Positions 45,901 to 57,900 of a DNA stretch of 64,000 nucleotides are shown here, one piece after another. The stretch's first letter is position 1, and each line of letters begins with the position of its first letter. This DNA is from Hippopus hippopus (taxonomy: Eukaryota; Mollusca; Bivalvia; Cardiida; Cardiidae). The position numbers were made by a program, and so were the translations under genes. The notes under the pieces were generated by a model. That model did no database searches. It saw only the letters and a list, made by a program, of their open reading frames with translations, and had not been told where the DNA came from. Where the stretch lies: NCBI GenBank assembly GCA_946811185.2, contig OX328099.1:67522714-67586713 (forward strand), in the 5' to 3' direction.

Positions 45901-48900
45901 GAAACTTAGCTTTATTCCTGACACTTTTTCTTTAACTCTTTACCACACAACAAAATTGAAGACTTGTCCAGATCGAAAGCGTTTGCAGACTACAATTTAA
46001 ATGTGGCTCAAATGATGGAACTTGTCTTTGAAAGGGTAGAAAATGTTGTGGGAAAAGGAAAAAATGCTGGTTACCAGCATGTCCTCCTTTACCCAGAATG
46101 TTTTCAAAAGACTTCTTTTTCAGCATCCTCGGAACCAAGTTTTGAAGCATTACATTACCCTCCATGCATCACCCCTGGGAAAATTGACTGGCAAATCATC
46201 GTTTCTTATAAATATTCATATGCTCGGGAAGTACCTTAATAGCCAATCGAAAGATCGATAACATAATGATACTCTCTAGTAGAGAGGATAATTTCATTTC
46301 TTCCGTTACTAAAAATAACCCTGGAAAAAACCGGAGGTTGTCAACAAGTATGGTGGCTGTCGGCGTGCTTGTCTCCTGTGAGATATGCCATTCTGCAATA
46401 CAGGGATGACACTACCGATCTTTGTGTACGATTTTAACTGACAATCTATCAGTGTTACGCCGAAAATCTCTTTTAAATGCTTCTCGATTGTGGTGTTGAT
46501 GGGCACCGCCATATTTAAAGTATCGCTAAGCTTGATTTGCAATGAATGATGTGATTGGACATAGACAAGTAAAAAATAGAAATGATGGCGTATTTGTGAT
46601 AAAAATAGTTTAAATTTTCTCAAAGAAAAACTGAGATCACCAATCAAAATGCTTCATGAATAATTCATGAGAACGAGGAAATGCCAGCGAAATAACTAGG
46701 GTTGATTACAGAATGAATCGAAACTGGGTCACCGGGGATGCTTTTTCAGGGTCGTTAAAGCTTGGGATTGTATGGTAAAGAGTTAAAGAAAGAAGTATTT
46801 AAGTATATACATTTGTAAAATTCAGTGCAGTGGGTACGATGAATATCATTAATTTTGTACCCTTTCCTTTATTTGTTTCTCCATCATGTGCCTGGCTGGG
46901 TAGCTAAGTGGATAGATTATCTGACTCATGACCTGGTGGTTGCCAGTTCAATACAGGATTGAGGCAAACTTTCTTTCTGGCAATTTTTTGCCCGTCACCT
47001 TCGATGCATGTGAGAAAGTAGTCAGTGACATGGCAAGAAAGTTGTGTCAGTACTGGTCTCAGAAAGCCAGGAAACACATGCGTAGGTACACTGACCACCA
47101 AGGTATGACCTAGGCTGTTAAAATGGCATTAAACTCCAATACAAAAAGCAATTTCTCCATTGTGTAACTTTTAGCCTGGTTTCTGGTCCAATCTTTTTTT
47201 CCTTTTAAATATTTGGACTTTACTTTGTCAAAAATTAGGCACGTGTATATGACAGAAAGAAAAAAACGATCGGACTGGAACCCAGGCTATGTAACTTGTA
47301 CAAGTGTATAGCAAGTGAAAGGTTAGCCTTTGTGGCTATTGGTGTAACCAGGCACAAACATTTGATTAACCCTTTATGAAACAACAAAATCTTAAACTTG
47401 TCCAAATTCAATGTATTCGCAGTAATTGAAACTTGTTTTGGGAGGGGTAGAAAACATTGTTGGAAAAAAGAGAAAATGCTGCTTACCAGCATTTTCTCCT
47501 TTTCCCACTATGTTTTCAAAAGCCTTTTTCTTCAGGGTTGTTAAAACTCAGAATTATGTGGTAAAGGGTTAATATTGCTTGTATTGTAAAATCTTTTTTT
47601 TTTATCTACTCCTTTTTCTTGTAAAATCTTGGATATGAGTCATTGCAAATATGCTGAGGTATTCTGTATCAGTACTTCTATTTTCAATTAAATTTTCATT
47701 ATTCTGCCTTTAAACAGTAAGCAATCTACAGCTGAATAAGATTAAGATAAATATTCGGGCTCCAACCGGAGAAGGCAAATCAGAGCCCGTCACACTATCA
47801 GCAGGTATAGAATTTGGGTATGGTATAATGCATTGTCACATGGTAGACAACTGTTTATCCTCAGTTTCTTTGAGTTCCACCAGTAGGTACAAAGGTGAAA
47901 AATTTCTGTCTTTTATGCTTCTCCAAGTGCTGGTAACCAGCATTTTCCCCTTTTCCTCCAATGTTTTCTACCGTATCAATGACAGAATTCATCATTAGAG
48001 CTACATTTAATTCGGTCTCATAAAAAAATTCATTGTTTGGCAAAGTGTTAAGTATTTTATACTCTTTACCAAACCTCAAAATTCTAGACTTGACAAAATT
48101 GAAAACATTTGCTCAGGACAAATTTTATGTGGCTTATAGGGTAATTTCTGATTTTCATCTGAGAAAAAAATTTGGGAAAAGGAGGAAATGCTGGTTGCCA
48201 ACAACTTCTCCTTTCTCAAACTGTTTTCAAAATGAGGTTTTCTGAGGTTTTTTAAAACAAGGGATTATGTAGTAAAGGGTTTATCAAACAAATAGCACTT
48301 GAAATGGTGATTAAAGTAGATGACAGTTTGGAAAAAATTGCTTCATTTTCTGCATTATTACAAAAGAAAACAATTTCTTCTCCTTCAAGTATTTCTCTTT
48401 GGTGTCATTGGTTGTGGTTTTTGGTCTTTAAAAAACATCATAATAATGTTGAGGCCCTGTTATGACTGGTACAGGAATTGAACGCACAACCAAACACATG
48501 GTTGGCAGGTTGCAGCAAGTGGTGGTTGGTGCAGGTGGTTTCTATATAATTAAACTGACTTCAGCACACATTGATAACACTGCTTTTCCTGAACAAGTAC
48601 AATGAACACTGTTTTTTACATCTGTACAGGAAGATGAATATCATTTGGATTCACCTTAGAAACCTTTACCAAATGGCAAAATTTTGGACTTTACCAAATT
48701 GAAAGAATTGCAGGTGACAAATAAAATGAAATTTGAATGATAATTTCTGTCTTTGATAGGATAGAAAACATTGTGGGAAAAGGAGAGAATGCTGGTAACC
48801 AGCATTTTCTCCTATTCCCTCAGTGTTTTCAAAAGCCTTCTCTTTCTGGGTCGTTAAAACTCAGGATATAGAGTTAAAGAATATTTCAATTGCCATTATT

Positions 48901-51900
48901 TAACAGAGGTATATTAGTAACCATGTGACTTTGTATCTTTATATTAGAATTTCTCACTATAAATCATTCTAGATCTACTAGACTTTCTTCTTTTTTTCAG
49001 ATGCTTTGTATATCTTTAATAGCACAATGTGATGTTAAAGTGTGTAAAGGAAAGCACATGAATACTCATTTCTGTCTTGTAATATTAAGATAAAATTGTG
49101 GCAGACTTAGTTTTGCACATATCTTCAAAGTCTATGTCAACCTTTTGCAATTTTCGTTCCATGATTGGGTTCATTTACAGAACACTTGGGATGAAATAAG
49201 AGCATAAGAAATAAATGACCCTTATCAAATCATCCTTAGTTCTATATTTCTTGTTTTTGAACATTATGTTTTGGAAGTAATTTTTCCTATAAAAATCCGG
49301 ATTGTGTGGTATAGGGTTAACCCTTTACCATACAAACACAAGTTTTAATGACCCTGAGTAAGTAAGCTTTTGGAAACATTTTCGGAAAAGAAGAAAATGC
49401 TGGTAATTAGCATTTAATCCTTGGTACCAGAATTTTCTCCTGTTCCCAAAATCTTTTCTAACCAGTCAAAGAACTTTGGTTCACTTCTACCTATTTAGTA
49501 ATTGTCCTCTGCAGATACTTTCACTTTGGAAGAGTCTGGAATTTGTCGTTTGGTAAAGAGTCAATTCTGTTTAAGATATGTTAGTTAAATATCCCAAGAG
49601 ATTTTGAAATGAAACCACATGAGGGGAGTGGTGAGGATTCATTGGTACCAAGACAAGAAACAAAATTTTAGTCGTTAAGATTATAAGTAATAATTAGTAT
49701 TTTTGTTTTAACATAGTCAACCCCATATCTGTTGATCTAGTTCCATAGTTATATTTAGAACATTTCAGAAAAGGGGAAATTGCTCACTATTCAACATGAG
49801 TAATTTCTGCCATTTCTATGAAGCTTTCCATACAATTCTAAGACCCCTTTATGGCACAAATTCATCGCATTACATGCTTCCTTTATGGTGGGTCAAAAAT
49901 AGCATGTGTAGTACCAAGATAAGTTGCAAATTTGTTCTTCTTTGTTTATGTTAATTTCATTTTTTCTGTTTTTAATTAGAATTTCATGTAATTAGATATG
50001 TAGAAAGTATATAGTACATCAAATTAGATTATGGTCCTTTTTTTCTTTTAATTTATGATCCGTTTAGCAAATGTAAAAGATGTTTATGATCTGTTTTTCA
50101 AATTCATTCTAGATTTGGCTTTCATTCATAAAAACATATATTGATGTTTTTGGAAACGGTGACATAGGAAAAGAATGTATCCTGAGTATGACTGTCTGTT
50201 GTCATAGATATGAAATACATGTAATTGTTACAAGGTAAATAAAGAATGGCTTTGTGCTCAAAAAAGAATCTTTTTTCTTTTGAAAAAATATTTTAAAGAA
50301 AATAGATACATGTAGTGATTCACATATACTTGTAGCTTATAAGTACCAGTATAAAAGGCTTTTGACATTTTCATAGCAGTAGAAAAGCTTTTTGATTTAC
50401 CTAGTAGAATAAAGGTCAAAATTTACCAAGTAAGTCAATTACTGAAGTCTGAGAAATTCTTTTTTGTAACTGCTTTGGCATCAGTAAGTTTTTGAAAAAT
50501 GAGAGTGTGTACATTTTTTTCTGTATATGTTTTGTACGAGATGTTATACCTGAATTAAGGAAATCTGATTTTTAAAGGAGTTTGATATTCCATGTTGTGA
50601 AGGTTTTATAAAAAGCTAGAAGAATGGTACACAATTATTTTTTTTTAGAAATTGGTTTAATTGAGGAATTTAGTGTTTTTGAAAGGTAAAAGAGTAAACC
50701 CTACCTTTTGACTCTTATTATATTTTTTTGTAATAAGCATAATTAAACCATCTTGAATTATTGAATAAAGCATTTCTAAACTTTTATACTTATAGTTTCT
50801 CGAACAACAAGCCAGATAGATGGAGTGCCTGGTACAGAACCCTCTGAAACTGAAACCCAACCAGTTGTAGAAGAGGAGCCCAAGCCTAAACCACCACCCC
50901 CTCAACGGCGAACAGTGAAAAAGCAAGAAAAACAGGTATGTGTTTTCATGTCTTCTCATCCAGTTTTACACAGAAGTTTCAAAAGTAAGATACAAAGAAG
51001 AGTATTTTCTTATTCACTCGGTGTGTATGATATGATATCATGTAATAAAAGATTTTAATTTGGATAATGATAGGCCTTATGAAATAGCTTTGTCGTTAAC
51101 ATAACTAATTGTGACTCTATAACTGAAATTTGTTTTGGAAGTATAGAAAACATTGTGGGAAAAGGAGAAAATGCTGGTTACCAGTACAGGGTTAACAACT
51201 GTGATCTAGTTCCCAGAAAAAGCACTCTTTCCTCTTCCCATCTTGTCAATAAATGATTACAAATTCTGATTTTGTGAAAAAAAAGGTGATATTAAACTGA
51301 CCATTGGTCATTTAAGAAAGAAAGCACATCTCCTGCTGTAATTAATATATGGAATCTGAAAAAAAGATTGTTTAGGGTTTATTTTCTTTATGGTATAACT
51401 TTCAGCCCACTCCAAGAGCTAAACTTGGCGTCAAAGCCCAAAAATATCTAAAGAAAGGTGCACCTGTGGATGACCAGGTCATTGTTGATATCCTGGTTGA
51501 AGCTATCCGGTAAATATTTCTTCATCTTTTTATTCCAATTGCAAAGCTTACTCTTTTCCTTTGAAAGTTTGATCAGTACAGTACAGTGAAAAATCCCAAT
51601 TTTGATGGTAAATTTAGGTTAAACTAGTTGTATTTACTTAACAGTCTTTCAAAAAAAAAAAGAAACAAAATTGAATTTACTCCTTTACTACACGATCCTG
51701 AGTTTTAACAACACTGAGGAAAAAGACTTTTGAAAACACTAAGGGAAAAGGTGAAAATGCTGGTTACCAGCATTTTCTCCTTTTCCCACAATGTTTACTA
51801 TCCTTACAGAGACAAATCCTGTCATTTTAGTGGCTTTCATTTTGTCAAAAGCAAATGCATTTGATATGGACAGGTTTAAAATTTTGTCATTTGGTAAGAG

Positions 51901-54900
51901 TTAATACACTTCACTCAAGTAGCCTGTATATATTGCCTAATGAAAAATGCTGTTTAACTCCTTCCACACAATCCCGAGTTTTAACGATCCGGTGGAAGAA
52001 GGCTTTTGAAAACACTGTGGGAAAAGGAGAAAATGCTGGTAACCAGCATTTTCGCCTTTTCCCACAGTGTTTTCTGCCCTATCAAAGACAGAAATCGTCA
52101 TATGAGCTACATCTAATTTGTGGTCTGCAAATGCTTTCAATTTAGTTGTGTTGAAAGTTTTGTTGTTTGGTAAAAGAGTTAAACCATAAAAAATTCTGTT
52201 TAAACCAGGAGGGTACCAGAGGGATCTGGTTGGATACTGGATGGATTCCCAACCAACTACAACCAGGCTAAGGTCTTAGAAAAAGCTCTCAGTGGTTTTG
52301 ATGCTGCTAATAAAGAAGGTAAAGTCAAGGCAGTGAAAAGCAGGAAATCAGTTCTAGCTCCAGACCCCAGACCTAATCCCCCACCAGCGGACCCTGCTAG
52401 TGGTATAGATGTTGTTATTGTATTTGATGTACCAGATGAACTTTGCCTTAAAAGAGCTGCAGGAAGAACAAGTTAGTATAATTTTACCATTTTCATAGCC
52501 CTGTTTTTTTCTTCAGTGTTTTACCATGTACATCTGCCACCTCCATGCCCAACAATATTCTTTTTAACTGACTTTTATTCTTAAGTTGTTAAGTATTTGC
52601 ATGGTTATTTTTCCTCCATCTACCAAAAAACTGCTTCATTGATTTCAGCGAATGTGGTAACCAAATGCTTCATAAATGTATATGCCCAAGGATTTAGAAA
52701 AAGAAACAGTATTCTTGGCCATAACTGGGATTCAGTTGGCATTGAAACCTGGCTTGGATAACTAATATTAAATTCAAAGTACGTAATCCTTACCCTGCTA
52801 TATATTGTAATACAAAAACTTGAATAATGCTATTTCAAACTTATTTTTGGAGAAAAACATCTCCTTGTCGGACAGTGTAGATCCAAGAGCAGACTGCATG
52901 TTCTGTGCAGTCTGATCTTGATCTACACTGTCTGGAAAAGGTCAGTGAGTTGCTATTCTCAGCCTAAGGGTTAAACGTCGATTCAAATGATGATGTTGGG
53001 TTGATCTTTTGAAATATTTCAGGATAGTTCAAATATTTTAGCTTATGTGGTGCATGTGCCATTTTTGGAGACCTGCAAAAATCTATTAGTCTTGAATCAC
53101 CAGGCCTAGGGCTTTGACATGGTGGTGCTTTCTCAACATTATGTGAATAATATCCCTTGTATCAAAAGTGGTTCAGCAGCATATGATTGGCATAGTGTTA
53201 CTCTGGAAGCTTTGGAAGATAAGCTTGTATAGAAACTACAAGGTGTACAAATTTTAGCTCTTCGGTCAAAACTGGCCTTACTTCTAGAGTCAGGTGTTAC
53301 AATGAGTTATAGATCGGACAATAAAAAATTCTGCTCATGCCAAATCATAGGCAAAATAAACTATGATGTTTGATGTAAAGTATTAACAAAATACATTCAA
53401 GTAACTCTTGCATGTATGATAAAATTTAACCTTGAAGAAAAAAAGAGGCTCAGATAATTAATAAAGTTAATATAATTCAAAGAGTATGGATCAAACCCAT
53501 TATGCATAGAGCTTTAAACCTTCAGGTTTCTTTCACAGTTACATATTCTTTCGCAGCCAACATAGATCAAGGTAAGGCTGCACAAAACATGCAGTGTGAT
53601 CTCTTATGTACATGGACTGCTGTGCTAAGACATCCTGGCAAATAGCAACCTTAAAACAGCAGTTATTTTTGTTTTTTTTTTTGAGACTGAAAATTTTGAT
53701 TTCATAATGTATGTTTGGAGCACTATGGACTGATACATTTTTCAGAAACAGTGCAGTCTGATAAACAATATCAAGAGGAGTTTAACCCACCTCCAGATGG
53801 TAGTGCTACAGGCATAGGGAGGCATGAAAAAGTAGTTCCAGTGGAAGATGCTGCGCATGACCAAGAACAAATACAGCACAGGTTTGTGTTGTTCCACTTT
53901 GATTTAGTATAGGATCAGGGCCTGTATTCACCAACCATTCTTAAGAATGTTCTTAGTCTTATTATGTCTCCCTCCCCGTCAGGTAGGGACATATTGATTT
54001 TCCCCTTGCGTCCGTCTGTCCGTCCGCCTGTCCGTCCATCTGTCCGTCTGTCCGTCCGGCCGTCACAAGTCGTGTCCGCTCTATAACTCGAAAACCTTTT
54101 AAAATATTTTGATAAAACGTCACACATTTGTAAAGCACCATGAGATGAAGTGTCATGCACAAGAACCATAACTCTGGCTTGTTTTTCGAGTTATTTCCCT
54201 TTGATTATTTTCCTTACTCATTTTACGTACAATTTCGTGTCTGCCCTGTAACTCAAAAACCGTTGGAGAAAAATGACCATTATTTCAGTTAGAAATTGCC
54301 TTGGTGACATATCAACCCTTGTGACACCAAAAAGGGGGGAGACATCTGTTTTTTTTGTACAAAAACAAGTTCTAGTTTTACAGGATTTTCTAAATTTGAA
54401 AGTAATACAACTTTTGATTGGCTAAACCATTTGGTTTGGTGACAACTAAAGTTGCTTTTGTGGCTGGTGTAGATCAAGATCAGACCACAAAATGCACAGT
54501 CAGATCTTTGATCTACCCTATCCATTTTGCTGCATAATCTGTAGACAAAATCAACCTTGACATTGTATTTACTTGGATCTACACTTCCACTTTGCTGAGA
54601 CATGCTAGACAAAATCAACCTCGACACTGCATTTATTTGGGTCTTCTTTCTACATTTAAAATGTCTGTTTGGTTTATTTGATGCTAAGAGTTTAGAGTAT
54701 TGGAATATACAGTGAATAATGACCCTTGTGCATGACATGTTCTGTCTCAAAGCAAACTGAAAAAGGGTTGAAAACATTATATCCTGCAGACTGTCAGACA
54801 GACTACCGGTACTTGTGAAAGCTTTGTGGAAAATGGGGGAATTAATGTTAATCAATAATTTTGCCAAAGTAATTATATGTGTATTATAGCATAGCCAAGA

Positions 54901-57900
54901 CTATGAAGAATCCTATCACATTTCTCTTTTGGCTGTGTCAAAGAATTGATTGTAAAACTGATCTGTAAAATTTGCCATGTAAAAATTTGTTATACATGTA
55001 CTAAAGCCTATAATTTATGTACAGAATCACTGGTTATCTGGATAACTGGCCCAAACTAGAGAAATGGTTTGTTAAGTTTGGTACCCTACAGAGGGTCGAC
55101 GGATCCCAGCAAGCTAGAAGTGTGCAGTTAGAGGTGGAGAAAATCCTTGAGGATACTCTCAATAAGGTGAGTTATAGTCATTTTATCCTTTACCAAACAA
55201 CAAAATTTTGGACTGGACCAAATTGAAAGCATTTGCAGACAACAAATTGCATGTAACTTAAATGATGATTTCTGTATTTGATAGGGTAGAAAACGGAAAA
55301 ATGCTGGTTACCAGCATTTTCTCTTTTTCCAATGATGTTTTCTACCCTTCCGGAAACAGTTATTTAGTATTTCAGTTATTACAGACAGACAGATTGAGTC
55401 AAAACCAAACTTCTCTAAAATCATGCAATATGGTCTATAGTTTGCAGTGTTTGTTACTAAATATAACATTCTTGCTCCAACACCTTAGTCATTGCAATAC
55501 ATGTATTACCAGGCTTTTTTTGTAGTTCTGAAAGAGATAGACCAGGGCCAAACATTCGTAAGAACATTTGTAGTGTTATTCTCCAGCTTTCTAAATTTAA
55601 AAGTAATGCAACTCCTGATTGGCTTAACCATTTTGTTAAGCCAGTCAGAAGTTGTGTTACTTTCAAATTTAGAAAATCTTGGAGAGTAAGACCAAAAATG
55701 TTTTTAAGACTGGTTAGTGAATATGAACCCAGTTTATTCATCCAGTAGTTTGAATGTTATACCTTAGAGCCCTGAGTTAACGAAATTGAAAAAAATGGGC
55801 AAAATATCACAATGTCAATACTATGTAACATACTAGCGGTCAGTATATATTAAGATCAGACTGCTCTTTTTGTGCAGTCTGATCTTGCGTTTACACTATC
55901 AGTAAGGACAACTAAAGCCGTGAGCACTTTTACCATTTACCAAACGACAAAATTTTGGACTCATCCAAATTGAAAGAATCTGCAGATGACAAATTAAATG
56001 TGGCTCAAACAATGAAATTGTCTCTAAAAGGGTAGAAAACCTTGTGGAGAAAACGCTGGTTACCAGCATTTTAATCTTTTCCTATAATGTTTTCAAAAGC
56101 CTTGTTCTTCATGGTCATTCAACGGTGTGGTAAAGGGTTTAGGATTAACGAACAATATAATAAGGTCAGAATGTTGTCAGTTCATGCTTGTTTTCAGTTA
56201 CAAGGCAAAGACCAGGAAAGCTCAGAACAACCTGAACAGACAGAAACAGTGGAGGAAAAGAAAGAGGAGGTAACTCTGCAAAATCATCTGGATGATGAGC
56301 CATGCTCTGTAAAAAGGGAGTTTAATGCATCTGCAAAAAGTATCAAACCAGGTCTGTCTGTTCAGTCAGCGCAGGCTGACCTGAGTTGAAACTTTATGCT
56401 TTTGGCAATTTTTGCTTTCGCATTTTGCTTTTGGTAAATTTTCGGCGTGTCAAAGTACTAGTCTACCTTATGATTCAGTCGGCTGTTAGACAAATTACAT
56501 TTTATGGATCCATAATTACCTGATGACTTGCTTGGCACAATGCATCACAGAGATGCATTAAACCCACTTTTACCAGAGCATGGCTTATTTATAACTTGTG
56601 ACTCTTGGTGACAGAATTTTGTATTTACTTACCTATTGCTGTAATTGCTGTCATGTATTCTCTGATTTTCAACCTATCAACAAACAGTGTAATTACACAC
56701 ACAAAAAAAAAATACTTTGGAAAAAGGAAAATTAATATTTTCAAGAAGAATGGACAACATTGGGACAAAAGGGCAATTGCTCATTACACCTTTGTGTCAC
56801 CTGCTCTAAATATTAGAGTGTCATGCTTCTTTACCAAACAATTCTGATGGAAACATTGTCATACTAACTGCAAATTCCTTTAACCTGAAAAAGTAATATT
56901 TGTGCAAAAGTCAAATAAATGATATTCATGCTTTCAGCCTCCCCAACCCCCACCAGAGCCTCCCAAAACTCCTCAACCTGAAGAGAAATCAAGCAGGCCA
57001 AGTTCAAGGAAAGGTTAGATATTAGCTTAATCAAATCTATTTCGTAAAGCTGCCATATTTTTTCAGATTTTGGTGCAGAAAAAGTGATTTTGAGAACAAC
57101 AGTGATAAACATTATGAAACAGACACTGAATTGATATATTTCAGTGGAGGATTAAAAATGGTTGGCTTTGTATTCAATTTTTTTGACAGTAATGAAAACT
57201 GAAAATATTAAAGAGACTTTTTACTTCCTTCTGAAATGTAATTGCAGCAGACAAGTGAAACAATTGTTGCAAAAGAAGAAATCACTTATTATGAGCAGAT
57301 CTCCTTTTGCCAAAATATTTCTAAAAGTAATCTGCTGCAGTATGGAAAATTATGAAATGTTTGAGGTTATGCTATGAAAATATTGATTTGCTTTTATAGA
57401 CATTCTGCGAGCTGAAGGTAAGTATGTAGGGAACCAGGATAATGAGATTGGATCTACATGGTTCATTTTTGAAAATGAAGTTGTCTTGATAATGTTGAAA
57501 TTTCTGTTCCAATTGTTAAATTTCAATATCATACAATAACTCCAACTACATGTATAACCATTGCTATTCTTGTGGAAAGTTTAGATCAAGTTAAAGATTC
57601 ATGTGAGGCGTTTAGTTTTTATATTTTCCTTTCTAAAAAACTAATTAGATTAACCCTTTACCTAACAATTCTGATTCTTAACAGCTTTGAAGAAGAAAGC
57701 TTTGAAAAACATGGTAAGAAAAGGAGAAAATGTTGGTAGCCAGCATTTTCCTCTTTTTTCCACAATGTTTTATGCACTTTCGAAAACAAATTTTAGTTTT
57801 TGAGTCACATATAATTTAGGGTCTGCAAATGCTGCCAATTTAGATAGGTCGAAAAAATTGTTGTTTGGTGAGAAGAAAGTATTAATGTAAGCTTGGAAAT

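Noticed and set aside
46309..46647. A 112-codon minus-strand frame inside the 617-bp TIR element
   Set aside because: No transposase or other recognised motif, and it is too short for a transposase; probably chance.
54289..54867. A 192-codon open frame on the minus strand
   Set aside because: It runs through family J, family D and GTCC-rich repeat sequence, and the translated words occur in other repeats of the window.
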